Origin: Zygnema cylindricum
Taxonomy: Eukaryota > Streptophyta > Zygnematophyceae > Zygnematales > Zygnemataceae
DNA length: 64,000 nt
Assembly: GCA_037447655.1 (NCBI GenBank)
Contig: JBBHKE010002233.1
Span: forward strand, 113,398-177,397
Direction of reading: 5' to 3'
Shown here: in pieces, positions 30,835-42,095 of the stretch
Layout of the letters: every line of letters starts with the position of its first letter
Position numbering within the stretch: the stretch's first letter is position 1
Notes under the pieces: model-generated
Told to the model about the DNA's origin: nothing
The model's input: only the letters and a program-made list of their open reading frames with translations
Database searches by the model: none
Position numbers and translations under genes: made by a program

Positions 30835-32634
30835 AGCCATTTTGGTAGGTAGACGCAGCTTTCCAAGAGAGCTTCTGAACAAATTGGCATCTTTGCCTCT
30901 TGATAACTAATCACCTTTTTGGGCGTTTTGAGTGATTCTTTTTGTTGTGGACTCAAGAGATTCCGACTTCATAGGGATGTAGTCGGTCAAACTCTTTGCC
31001 AACCAAGGTTGTAGTAGTTCCAAGAGAAAGTGAGGCATTGAAAACTCAGTGGAGGCTTCATAGGCAAAGGGGAACTCTGTGATTCAATGGGGGACACAGA
31101 ATTACAATGGGGGACACAATTGTACAGAACATACTATATTAGGGTGTAGTATGTATAAGACAATCTATCCCACTAAAATGAGATTAAATTTTCCGCAACG
31201 ACCTTCTACTTTGCCACTAAAACACATACATAAGAAACATACATTTTCCTCTCTTAAAATTACTTTTCTTAGTGTGTATTTCTCCTAAAACTATAAATAC
31301 TTCTTATGAATCAACAAGTATTTCCATTCAAACTCACTAAAATAACAATATTCTCTTAAAGGTTCTCTATCATTTTTATTAAGGTGTATTATCTAAGGGT
31401 ACCCTAGATTTCTCTCTCTCTCACTCCCTCTTTCTCTCTCCCTCCCCTCTCTTGTCTCCCTCCCCTCTCTTTCATCTCTTTATCTTCTCTCTCGGATTCT
31501 TTGGTCGAGATTATTAAGGTATTTGCATAAACCCAAATTTTTTTTAGCTTTCAACATGTATTTTGTTTTTTTTTGATTTAGTGTGGTTTTGTCTTTTTTT
31601 CTCTCTTGTATAGAAAGAGAGATACGGTGAAGGTGATGGTGAGGGAAAAAAAAGGAGAGAGCCACCACCTTTTCCTCTTTGTCCCCCTCGCTCTCCTTCT
31701 CCCTACGTTATTTTCATTGCTCTTCTAATCTCCTTTTCTCTACTTTTTATCTTTATCTTTTTTTGTTGGGTCTCCCTTGTCTCCTCTTACCAGTTGTCTT
31801 GTTTTTATTGTTGTTGTTTTTTTTTTTTTTTTTTTTGTCCGAGGAGCACAAACGGAAGTGATTGGCCAAAGTGAATACTGGTGTTGACCATGCGGTGGCG
31901 GTGCCGCTAGATGCTAGATGGTCCAGAGGTCCGGGCCCCAGAAGTGAATGAGGAGGCCTTTAGGAGGTGGCTACACGAAATCCCGCGTAAAAGAATAGGC
32001 GAGGCCAGTGAGAGCTGTGTTGGGGTTCGAGTTGGAGTTTTGTTGGGGTTCGAGTTGGAGTTTTGTGGCTGCTGTGTTAGGGTTCGAGATGGATTTTTGT
32101 GGCTGTTTGCCAGGTGGAGAGATCCTTCATTTGGTCTTTCCCTCGTGTTTCTCGTAAGACGCAATGCTGTCCAAAATATATGCTTCGCATATATAAAAAA
32201 AAATATGCTTCGCATATATAAAAAAAAATCAAAAAAGTCTATTTCTGTTCTTCGTTTTTTGATCATCTTTTTGTTTGTTTTATTTTGACAAAAAAAGTGT
32301 AAATTGATGGAAAACAAGTTTTTTTTTTGTTTGATCATCTTTTTGTTTTTTTTTTTTTTCTTTATATTTCTATTTTTTTTTTTTTTTTTTTTTCGAATAG
32401 AAAAAAAAAAAGCTAGTTGGTAAAATGGAAAACCAAAAATTGGATTTTTTGGTTGCTTTTCTTTTTTCTCCTAAAATTTTACGGAAAAACCCCAACTTTT
32501 ATTTTTTGGGATTTGCAGAAAAACTTCAAACTTTTATTTTTTCCTAAAATTTGCAGATACCCAACTTTTTTTTTGTTTTCCCACTAAAATCTGTCAAAAA
32601 AACAAGACATTTTTATTTTTTTTTAAATTTGCAG
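30835..32634 (+). other. Interval upstream of the visible NRPE1-like exons
   Basis: Holds a variant of the three-hairpin retroelement leader (30948-31020), a TATA-like actataaata (31290-31300), CT-rich tracts (31410-31490) and poly(T) runs. The plus-strand frame 31911-32288 (start MLDGPEVRAPEVNEEAFRRW) is followed by ggggttcgagttggagtttt repeats. It resembles no polymerase domain and could be an unrelated exon or non-coding. No RNA polymerase catalytic motif is found here. Confidence 0.4.
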
Positions 32635-35600
32635 ATAAACCCCAAAAATTCCGAAAATCCTGAAGGAGAAGTGGTAGTAGAAACTGATACCTCTCCCTCT
32701 CCTTCTTGGGCTTCCACTCTTTCTTTGGTTTATACCCAAAAAGAGTCAAAAAATGGGTTTTTACCCATTAATTGGACGAGAAGTACCCCTTTTTCAGTAA
32801 AGGAGACGGAGGAGTGGTTAGGAATTGAAGCAGCCTGGGCTTCCATTGTTAAGGTGAGAAAATAAATTTGAAATATCTCTCTCTCTCTCTCTCCCTCTCC
32901 CCTCTGTCAAGGCTTCCATTGTTAAGGTGGGAAAATCAAAGTTTAAATTTACAATTTAAAATAATTACTAAATTAACAAATTAAAAAATATAAAGGTAAA
33001 TAAATGAATTTCAAAGGTGAAAAAAATTACATTGTTAAGGTGGGAGAATAAATTAGATTTAAAACAATTTCTAAATAAACAAATTTAAATATTAGAGAAT
33101 TAAAAATTTTACATTGTTAATTTGGAAAATTAAATTTGAAATTGTACACAATTACTGAATAGTCAAATTAAAAATAGAAAATATTACATGGTTAAAATGG
33201 GAAAATAAATATGAACTTAAACAAAAAGCAAGTAAACAAATTAAAAATAAAAGATTTATTACGAAGCATTTAAATAGTTAAAAATTTCCACAAAGTAATC
33301 TTAAGCGCTAAAATAAAAAATAATGTTAAAATTGAATAAAAAAGTTATATTGGGAAACATTTAAATAGTTGTAAGTATACCAAATTATTTCTCAACACTA
33401 AAATAGTCCTCATAAAAAGGAAAGAAGAAGAAGAAGAAGAAGCATTTCTCCACACTAATATTAGCGATTCAATGTAGTAAACAAGTAATTAGTTGGTAAG
33501 AATATTTATTTCACTCATGCAAATAAAATTAGTGGAGTGTGGAGAGGGAGAGAGGGAAGAGGAGGGATGGGAGGGGGAGGGAGGGGGGAGGGGAGGGGAG
33601 GGGAGAGGGAGGGGGGGAAGGAAGGGGAGAGGGAGAGGGGAATCAAATACTTTAATAGTTAGTGGTAAAATAGTAAATGAAGAACTTGATAATGGAATCT
33701 ATATTTTTTGTAATGAAGTGTAAGAGTATCCAACATTGTTCATGTTTTTGGTGTCTTTTATGAACTGTTTCACACAATATATCTGGTTTCTATGGTTTAA
33801 GAGAAGTTGTGGTCCAATCACATTTCCATCTACATTATATTTGGTGGGATTTGAAAGGTTTAACAAATCACATTTTCGTCCACACTCTACAGTTTTCGTA
33901 CGGTGTGGACAAAAATTTGATTTATTAAACCCTATAAATCCCAAACCAAATATAGTGTGGCTGTAAATGTCGTTTTTCAAAACCTTAGAAGTCTTTAAAC
34001 GGAATGTAGTGTGGATAAAAATGTGTTTTTTTCGTAAAACCTTAAAATTTTCAAACCACAGCGTGTAGGTGTTGTTTGGTTTGAAAAGCTTATGGTTTTT
34101 TAAAAATGGCACCATTTTTATCCGCACTATATTATGTTTTACGATTTTTAAGGTTTTGAGAAGCACATTTTTATTCACATTATATTTGGTTTGGGATTTA
34201 TAGGGTTTGAAAGAAACCATGTTTCAAGCGGGTGTCGACATTCCGGACCGTCACGTCACACTTATGGCGGATTTTATGACTCAAACCGGAAGTGTTTTGG
34301 GTTTTAATTCCGCGGGATTAAACTCGATTTTCGAAAAAATGGAAATTGAGGCCCCATTTAGTGCGGCTTGTTATAAGGTATTTGATAAAATTTTCACTTA
34401 TTTGAAAACCTGTTTGTACAACTTACTATTTGATATGAAAAAAATTTAATTTCGTGAATTTTATGCTAAGGATGAAAAAAAAAAAAAAAACTATATGCTT
34501 TTGATATTATGACATAATTGGATTTGAGAGAATATAAAATTTGTGAAAAATGATAGTTTTACTTTGGTCGATTTTTACTCTTTCTTTTTTTTTGTCTTTT
34601 AGGGAAGATGTCTTATTTTACACTTGGGTTTTTGGGTTTGTTGTTTAGTGGGAAGGGATAAGGTCCAAACAATTATTGGTGTGGATTTGGAAGAAAGATT
34701 GTGAAAGTTTTCAAAATTTTTAAGGAGCATACTTTTGTAATTTGAAGAAAAAAATGTGGAACAAAGGTCCTAAAAAATATCTAAAATTATTAATAATTAA
34801 TTAAGAAAAAGAGTCGAACAACGTATGTTGGGCCTTTTTCTCTTTTGAGCTTTTGGGGAAAAAAAGGGAAAAAAAAAAACTTTTTCATGCAAAACAATAT
34901 CATAGTAAGGAATAAAAAACGCAAGAAAGAGAGGGAGAGGGAGAGGGAGAGGGAAGAGGGAAAGGAAGGGAGAGGAAGACACGGATCTTACAAAAACATT
35001 GTAGAGAATAAAAACGAAAGAGAGAGAAGAAACGGAAGAGAGAGGGAGAGGGCGAGGGAGAGAGGGTGAGAGAGAGAGGTGGAGGGGGGAGAGGGAGGGG
35101 GAGAGGGAGGGGGAGAGCGGAGGAGAGGGAGAGGTAAGGGGAGAGGAAGACTACAAAAACGATTTTAACGTTTTTATTTTTGCCTTTCAAAACCCTACCA
35201 AAACCCCAAAACGCGCCGACAATCCCTTTTCAAATTAAAATGTGCCACGTGGCAGGCTCCACTAAAATCGTTCATCGAATCTTCGCTAAAAAACAAAAAA
35301 GATTCGATCGAAAGTTTGACGGCGGCGGTCGCTTTGGGCCAAAAAGCGAAAATTGGAACCGGAGGACCTTTTGACGTCAGCGTGACAGAGGAATACGGGA
35401 AGCTACTTTGTCAAAATCCATCTCAGGTACACCTCTCTTCCTCTCTCTCCCTCTCTGCCTCTCTCCCTCTCTCCCTCTCTCCCTCTCTCCTTCTCTCTCC
35501 ATCCCTCTCGCCCTCCCCCCCTCTGCTTTTTTCCCTCCGCTTTTGTTCCTCCCCAAATTTGGCAAAATCCATCTCAGGTTCGCGTCTCTTCCTCTCTCCC

Positions 35601-38333
35601 TCCCTCCCTCTCTCCCTCTCTTTCTCCACCCTTTCCCCCTCTGATATCTTTTCCTCCCCGCAAAAAAAAAGAGCACACATTGCTCTCTCTCCCTCATTTT
35701 TTTTTTTTTTTTTTTTAAGGTTTTTATTTTTTGGGTATAAATGAAAATTGCACCACTTGGAATTTGAATGTTTTTTTTTTCCGGAAATCCTAAAAGTATG
35801 TATTTTATTTTCATCTTTCATATTTTTTTATTCTTATATATGTCTTTTTCTGTATTCCGTATTCTTTTATTTTTATGTTTTCCCTCTTTCACATGTTTTT
35901 TTTTATTTTTTTTTCCGTCTTTTTTTTCAGAATCGCACAAATGTGTGGCAAAGAAATGATCCTTTCGGAGGAAATAGAGGAGGGAGGAGAGAGAGAGGAG
36001 GGAGAGGAAGGAGAGGAGCGGCGAATACTTGGGGCGAAAGTACGGATGAAGGGTGGGGGACACTTGGGAAAAGTACGGATGACGGTTGGGGTACAGCTGA
36101 TGGAGGAGGAGGAGGAGAAGGAAATGGTTGGGAATCCACCAGAGGAGAAGGAAGAGGAGGAGGAGGAGGAGAAGGAGGAAACGGCTGGGAATCTACCGGA
36201 GGAGGAGGAGAAGGAGGAGGAGGAAATGGTTGGGAATCCTCTGGAGAAGGAGAGGGACACGGACAAGGAGGAGATAGTGGGAGAAATGTTGATTGGGGAG
36301 GAGGTGGTTGGGTAGGAAGTACAAATGGCGGTTGCGGGACAGCTGGCGAAAGTACAGATAAGGGCGGTTGGGGTTCAGCTGATGGAAGAGGTGTGGGAGG
36401 GAGAGATGGTTGGACACCTGTTGATATTGGAGGAGGAGGAGATGTTGATAGAGGAGGAGGAGGAGGAGGAGATGGGTGGACAAGGGGAGGAGGAGGAGGA
36501 GGAGAAGGAGAAGGAGGAGGACAAATTGTCGAGGGGACAGGTGACAGGTGCGGGTTGGTTCGGAAAGAAAATGCCTTCCAAGTTTTTAAAAGGAGAGAGA
36601 GAGACAGCGGTGGGAGAGCGAGAGCGAGTGAGAGACGAAATGTGAAAAGGGATGAGATCCATGAGAAGGGATATGTTGAAAACTATCTACTTGTGGAGAA
36701 GTTACGGGCTCGAGCTTCACGTATATTGCATTTAAGGTGAGAAATAAGTTGTTTATTTTTTGGTTGTTTGCGATTTTTTTTATGTTTTAACTTTTTAAGT
36801 GAGCTTTGGACCGAGGAATATGGACCTGTAGCCTTTTTAGTTTTTATCTTTCTGTCTATATTTCTGTCGGAAATCTATTCCCAAAGTTTTTTTTATGTTG
36901 TTCTTTTGGTATTCATGCAATAACTTTTTGTATAAGATTTCAAAACAAATGACAACCCTCATTTTTCTAAAACTCAAAAGGTTTTATGGTTTTTGTAGTG
37001 AAGTAAATGGGGTCCTTTCCAAAGAAGATCAGGATTTTATACTTAATGAAATCTTCCCACATCACCCAAGACGAGAGGAAAAGACGGGAAATGGTGTCAA
37101 AGGAGTTAAGGTACGCATTTTCTCTCCTCCACAAATTAGTTTTGGTGATCGCATGATCGACGAGTTCAAAACTATATGTAATTGTTGCAAATCCTCACTA
37201 CACTAATTTAAGGATGTGATTTTAGTAAAGAAATTTCACACCTATCGTTGATTGTATTCTTTTGCTTAGGCAAGTTTTGTTTCTAAAGTGAATTTCGGAA
37301 ACCCGCCTCTAAAAATCCATTGATTAGATTTTTTAATTTGTTGTTTTGAAAAAATTATTAGTTTGTAAGGTCTAGCTACTGTACCACACGCAAATGTTAG
37401 CTAATGTTAGCTTGTACATTTTTAAGCACACTATATCTCATATAAATGAAGACTTACGAGCAAGATTTTTCAAAAAAATAACAACATTTAAGAACACAAA
37501 AAACGTGTTGATTGTGAATTCTTCATCAGGCAGATTTTTGCGATGATCGTCTAATTTTGCATAACTGATGTTTGAAAAGTTTTTTTTATTTTTTTGCCAT
37601 AATGGTCCACCTTTCCATAGTTCAAAAGTTGGTTTTTTTGCTTTTGTCAGTGAATAATACAAATGTACCAAAATCGCAATGTATCGTTTGCGATTTCGAT
37701 CGATATACATCACTAAGAGAGACACATTCAAGAGAACACATTTAAAAAAAATGAAATCTTTGCTGTGAAATACTGTTAATGTGCTGATCACATTATTTGG
37801 ACTTTGATATCAATTTTCAGATTGGAAAAGACAGAAAACACGGGCAAGAAAGTCGGTGTTTTTTTGTTGTTCGTGAAGACGGCTCGTCTTGCGAATTTTC
37901 GTTTCACAAGTGTCTTGCGAATCTCGCGACAAAAAAAAATCGAAAGCTTGGAGAAAGATATGTCACTCGATATCTCGAGTCTAGGCGACGACAACCGTCG
38001 CGGATTGTCGGTAGTGAAGATATGGAGGGAACCAATGAGAAGGGAGAAATGGAGGGAAGAAATTTGGAGGAGGGAACCAATGAGAAGGGAGATATGGAGG
38101 GAAGAAATTTGGAGGAGGGAACCAATGAGAAGGGAGATATGGAGGGAAGAAATTTGGAGGAGGGAACCAATGAGAAGGGAGATATGGAGGGAAGAATTTT
38201 AGAGGAGGGAACCAATGAGAAGGGAGATATGGAGGAAAGAATTTTAGAGGGAACCAATGAGAAGGGAGACATGGAGGGAAGAAATTTGGAGGGAACCAAT
38301 GAGAAGGGAGATATGGAGGGAAGAAGCTTGTAA
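32635..38333 (+). CDS. NRPE1: RNA polymerase V largest subunit (NRPE1-like), C-terminal exons
   Basis: Six exons: 32635-32853, 34204-34377, 35256-35426, 35931-36736, 36999-37110, 37821-38333. All introns are GT-AG, phases agree, and the sum is 1995 nt (664 aa plus TAA). Exons 1-3 give the end of the polymerase core in the Pol IV/V style: EEWLGIEAAWASIVK, HVTLMADFMTQTGSVLGFNS (Pol IV/V keep GFNS where Pol II has a different motif), IEAPFSAACYKAPLKSF, GQKAKIGTGGPFDV. Exon 4 is a Gly-rich WG/GW region with about ten Trp next to Gly, an Argonaute hook. Exons 5-6 give the DeCL domain (HHPRREEKTGNGVKGVK, SRCFFVVREDGSSCEFSFHK), then seven 15-16-residue repeats. Pol V makes scaffold transcripts that recruit Argonaute-siRNA in RNA-directed DNA methylation. 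Catalytic exons are not in the window. NRPD1 (Pol IV) is less likely given the WG/GW region. A poly(A) signal AATAAA is near 38353. Confidence 0.85.
33535..33650. repeat. GGGAGG homopurine tract
   Basis: Purine-only tract in the first visible intron of the NRPE1-like gene. Confidence 0.9.
34918..35145. repeat. GAGAGG homopurine tract
   Basis: Intronic; the transcript-sense strand is purine. A CT tract (35430-35690) sits in the next intron, so both strand senses occur in one gene. Confidence 0.9.
35976..36510 (+). other. WG/GW Argonaute-hook region of NRPE1-like protein
   Basis: Repeated GWGT, NGWES, DGWT and GGW modules spaced by poly-Gly/Glu, encoded by GGA-rich DNA. Trp codons flanked by Gly are kept, while the spacing varies, as in fast-evolving NRPE1 AGO platforms. 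Confidence 0.85.
38020..38330 (+). repeat. 45-48-bp coding tandem repeat, seven copies
   Basis: Encodes EGTNEKGDMEGRNLE with small variants (GEME, RILE, EERI); the last copy runs into the stop. It forms the C-terminal tail of the NRPE1-like protein. Confidence 0.93.
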
Positions 38334-39715
38334 ATAATGCAGGAAAATGTAAATAAAGTAGCATTCTTAGTTTTTAGTTGTGGAAAGAAGTTTACAAAGT
38401 TTACTCACATTATGTAAGAAAGTGAGGATCATTTTTTTGTACAATGAAATATATCGTTGCCGTCAAAATGCAATTTATGACAAACCTCCTCCTTTTCGAT
38501 TTTTTTTTCTCCTCTTTCTTTTTTATTTCTTTTTCTTCGTATCTTCTTTTCTTTTTTCTTTGTTGTAGGTTGAGATAAAATCCTTTCATCGTAGGGTCAC
38601 AATTTACCAATACTTATTCCAATTCTTTTTGTTGAATCCCGAATTATAAATAAATTTAAGTTTCTGAAGAGGTATCTGTTGCTATAGGTCTTTTTGTAGA
38701 TACTTCTTTTGTTAAGTAAGAAAGTACCTTGCACTCGCTAATAGTGTTGATCATTTTTCGGTCACTCGAGGCACTTTTTGTTATCACACTATTTTCCGAT
38801 TTTCGATCTACCTTTCCATTCCAAATGTGGTACTATCACAATTAGTCAAATTTCGATCCCCTCATGAAATATAAATATATTATATATTATATTATTTATA
38901 TAAAATTGAAAGGTATGTGTATACAATCAAAAGGTGAAGTTAAAGACAAGTGAGTGCTTGAAAAATGTTCGACACTAATAGCGATTGACAACAGTAAAAT
39001 GTGTGCTTTGAAGTTTTTCTAATCCATGTGAAGTTATTGATGATAATAGCTCAAATTTTACAATAGAATGAATTTCACATTTTTTTGTTGGAACATGTTC
39101 GGCCTATATACACAATGATATAAAATAAAGATAACACAAAAAATCTAAAATTCAAAAATCGCTAAGTGAACGGAGACTAAAATTCGCCGACATAAAACAA
39201 GAAATCCTCAACGAATTATTGTTGAAAAATAACTAAAATTTTCATGAATGAGAAACCCTACTAGCATCCTAGTGAACTAAATCAAAACTTAACACTAGCA
39301 AACAAGATTTCCCTTAAAAATTTGCTAAGAAAGCAAAAACTCCACTAAATGACAATAGACCCTAAGAAAGTACCCTTAATAAAAGCTCCAATCAAATGCT
39401 ACGAAGAGAGATTATCTCAATTACTACAAATTTAACCCATTATCTCCTTCTCTTCCCTTCTCCTTCCCTTCCCTCTCCTTTTATCTCCTTTCCTTCCCTT
39501 CTCCTTTCCTTCTCCTTTTTCCTCCTTCTCCTTCCCTTCCTTCTCCTTCCCTTCCTTATCCTTCACCTTCTCCTTCCTTCTTGCCTTCCTTTCTCCTTCC
39601 CTTCCTTGTCCTTTTATCTCCTTTCCCTACTCCTTGCCTTCTCCTTCTCCTTCCTCCTTCCCTTCCCTTTCCCTTCCCTTCCCTTTCCCTTCCCTTCTCC
39701 TTGTCTTTTCCCACG

Positions 39716-40255
39716 TCACGAGGCCCGACTAGAACCCGAAGTGTCGTAACCAAACGCCAATTTAGAAATAATGGAGTCCTTCAAATTATCAATCGGCGTG
39801 CTCGAATTGTTTCGACCGCACTTTCCCTTCACTTTGCACAAAAGTTGCGAAAAAATCGAGAAGAGAATGTCCGGCGGACTTCCCTGAACCCCTAAAATCC
39901 CGGACTGCGAATTGACTTGCATCAAATCGCCGCCGGTCAGAGCGTCGGCGATTTGTCCTACGATTTGAATTTGACTGTTTCCGTAACCCGTATTAAATTC
40001 GTTTTTGACGACCGTCATACTAATTTTTCGGTGCGAACGCTTCTTCAAAATTGAGGTATCGAGCGCACGAAATCGAGCGTCCGTTAGATTTGGCGAAAAC
40101 GAATCGAAGGGATTAGATTGTGTTTGGCGCGCGGACGTTTTGTCGTTAAGCGGAGTGAATTTTGGAGGAAAAGGGGATAGATTTATCAGTACGAAGGAAA
40201 AGATGAGGAAAATCGAAATTAAAGGAAAAAATGGTTTAGGAATTGGAGGTGACAT
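39716..40255 (-). CDS. Small type II membrane protein, DTSILK family, member a
   Basis: Unrecognised family. ATG chosen at 40255 because the hydrophobic anchor (LISIFLIFSFVLINL) follows directly; upstream in-frame sequence is a CT tract read as Pro/Ser. 179 aa: short N-terminus, one membrane anchor or signal, Ser/Thr-rich stretch, LDTSILKKRSHRK, then TVVKNEFNTGYGNSQIQIVG, and a C-terminal hydrophobic segment with two Cys (LLCKVKGKCG) before NLKDSIISKLA. Paralogue of the plus-strand gene at 41312: same order, same two-Cys spacing. Copy in unit 2 is a pseudogene. Probably secretory or membrane located. Confidence 0.6.
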   Translation of the reverse strand: MSPPIPKPFFPLISIFLIFSFVLINLSPFPPKFTPLNDKTSARQTQSNPFDSFSPNLTDARFRALDTSILKKRSHRKISMTVVKNEFNTGYGNSQIQIVGQIADALTGGDLMQVNSQSGILGVQGSPPDILFSIFSQLLCKVKGKCGRNNSSTPIDNLKDSIISKLAFGYDTSGSSRAS

Positions 40256-41311
40256 TTTTAAAAATTTGGAGGGAGAGGGAGAAGAGGGGGATGGAGAGGG
40301 AGAGGGGAGAGAGGGAGAGGGAGAGGGTGAGGGGGGGAAGAGAGATGGAGAGGGAGAGGGAGAAGGAGAGGGAAAGGTAGAATGTTCAACACTAATTATG
40401 TGAATTTTGAGAGAAAAACAAGTCGCTCTAATTTTTCGGCTCTTCGCATTTTCCGCCAATCGAAGAACGTTCTTTGCTGTCCTTTCTGACCGGGAGCTTA
40501 CATTTTTTTTTTGCTGACCGCAAATAGACTGCGCACTTCGCAGTGGTCCGAGGTACTTTCTTTCCGCAGACCGTACATGTTTTACATTTTTTCACATTTT
40601 AGTGTGCGGCTGACCGAAAATTGTTTCGATTTTGAAAAAAAATTGACGCGAAGACGTAAAAGGTCGTACGGACTAGATAACGACAAAACTTTCAAATTTA
40701 CCACCTAAAATTCAATTGCTCTCCCGCCTTTTCCGCACTTGCGGGTCGATTGTGTCTCTAGTCGATCTTGCCACACTATTTCCAGTTTCCGACAGATTCT
40801 ACGCAGGCCTTCGCTTGTCGGCCGTCACTTAGGAGAGATTCCAGACGTCAAGGCGTCAAGCTGTACTGCCTGCTAAACCGTACGTCTGTACCATCAGTAA
40901 ATGTGAGAAAAAAACGTGCGAGATAGAGTGCGCCAAAGGACGAACAAAAAGTGTTTAGCGTGCGAACGAAGATTAGATTTTACGACGTTCTAGTTTCTAG
41001 AAGTTCCTAGTTTTCTTGCGGCCGCCACTTATAGCCAATGTGAACAACTGCTTTGTCTTATTATACCCTACAATAAAATATAGGTTTACGAGGTCTTCCC
41101 ACCAACACCGGATTTTGTTATCCTTTGTCCTACAACGAGAGAGGGAGAGGGAGAGAGGGAAAGAGGGAAGGGAGAGAGGGAGAGAGGGAGTGGGAGAGGG
41201 ACAAGGAGAGGGGAGAGGGAGAGAGAAATAAACAAATCCTCAAATTGTCATAATTTTTCTGTTTTGTCCTTGAACGATTTCCACATTTAGTTCAAATTCG
41301 GTTTTTTGAAA
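40256..41311. promoter_or_regulatory. Shared divergent promoter region of the DTSILK pair
   Basis: About 1 kb between two head-to-head start codons. A TATA-like AATAAAATA lies at 41072-41080 for the plus gene (TATAAAATA at 48755-48763 in unit 2). Homopurine/homopyrimidine tracts occupy both leaders (40270-40380; 41130-41225). Confidence 0.5.
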
Positions 41312-41923
41312 ATGCATCAGCCGTGGCGGATTTCGCGTTTGCCTCACTCCTTTTACCTCGCCCTGTCCACACTATTAGTAGTGTTCACGGTAGCAGTTGT
41401 ACTTTTCGCAAATAGACGCGTATTTTCCGTACAATCACGCAGCAACACTACAACGACCAATAGTGGACTAAAAAACGTCACTTACAACATTCTTCAAATT
41501 GTCAAACAAAATCTGCAACAGAATCTGCTACAGAATATTCGACAAAAACCACCGCGATCTTCTGCTTTTAAACTGGATACTTCCATACTAAAAAGGTCTT
41601 CTCGCAAACAGAACATCTTGACTATCCGACAAAACATGAATCTCGGCATACTGGACAACAGAATCCAAACTGCAACACAGAAAGGCTCTGTTTCCGTTGG
41701 AGGAGGTACTATGCAAGCCAATATGCAAAACGCAGATCAGGGAGTCGACGCCACGCTGCCACAAATCGCGTCTTCGCTTATAGCCAATGGCATCTGCGCT
41801 TTCACTGGAGCTTGCAGCGACGGATTGGTCAGCGACTTGACTCAGAGTCTTAGAGACACATTTGTAGCACAAATCTTGGCAGCTCCAGTTTTTGACCAAA
41901 GCCTCTTTGAGGAGCTTTCTTGA
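41312..41923 (+). CDS. Small type II membrane protein, DTSILK family, member b (unit 1)
   Basis: 203 aa from the ATG at 41312 (MHQPWRISRLPHSFYL). A single N-terminal anchor (LALSTLLVVFTVAVVLFA) is followed by a basic/Ser-Thr stretch, a short NLQQ repeat (KQNLQQNLLQNIRQ), LDTSILKRSSRKQN, a segment VSVGGGTMQANMQN, and a C-terminal module with two Cys (NGICAFTGACSDG) and DLTQSLRDTFVAQILAAPVF. Function unknown. The frame is preserved in unit 2 despite nucleotide changes and in-frame repeat growth, which supports a real protein. Confidence 0.65.
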   Translation: MHQPWRISRLPHSFYLALSTLLVVFTVAVVLFANRRVFSVQSRSNTTTTNSGLKNVTYNILQIVKQNLQQNLLQNIRQKPPRSSAFKLDTSILKRSSRKQNILTIRQNMNLGILDNRIQTATQKGSVSVGGGTMQANMQNADQGVDATLPQIASSLIANGICAFTGACSDGLVSDLTQSLRDTFVAQILAAPVFDQSLFEELS

Positions 41924-42095
41924 TTTGGCTCAAAGTCTTAAAGACAAGTTTATATCACAAATCTTGGCAGCTCCAGTTTTGATCAAAGCCTTTTTGAAGA
42001 GCTTTCTTGATTTGGCTCACAGTTTCAAAGGCAGATTTGCACCGCAGAAACTAAGGAAATTAGCTGTTTTTGAGCAGAGTCTTTTTGAAAACTAC
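41834..42095 (+). repeat. About 87-bp module repeated three times across the stop of member b
   Basis: The last coding module (QSLRDTF...APVFDQSLFEELS) is repeated twice after the TGA with decay (ttgatttggctcaaagtctt..., ttgatttggctcacagtttc...). A shifted open frame 41892-42146 runs through these copies. Present also in unit 2. Confidence 0.75.

Noticed and set aside
32140-32290. Telomere-like ccctaaa/ttaggg words scattered through the window
   Set aside because: Single words only, never a tandem array; several belong to TTA-GGG transposon ends.
35748-35930. N-terminal part of the 330-aa ORF at 35748-36740
   Set aside because: Phe/Ile-rich translation of the intron before the CAG acceptor at 35930; coding starts at 35931.
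35875-36662. Glu-rich and Ser-rich alternative frames over the WG/GW exon
   Set aside because: Only the frame in phase with exons 3 and 5 gives polymerase-linked sequence; the others are GGA-repeat shadows.
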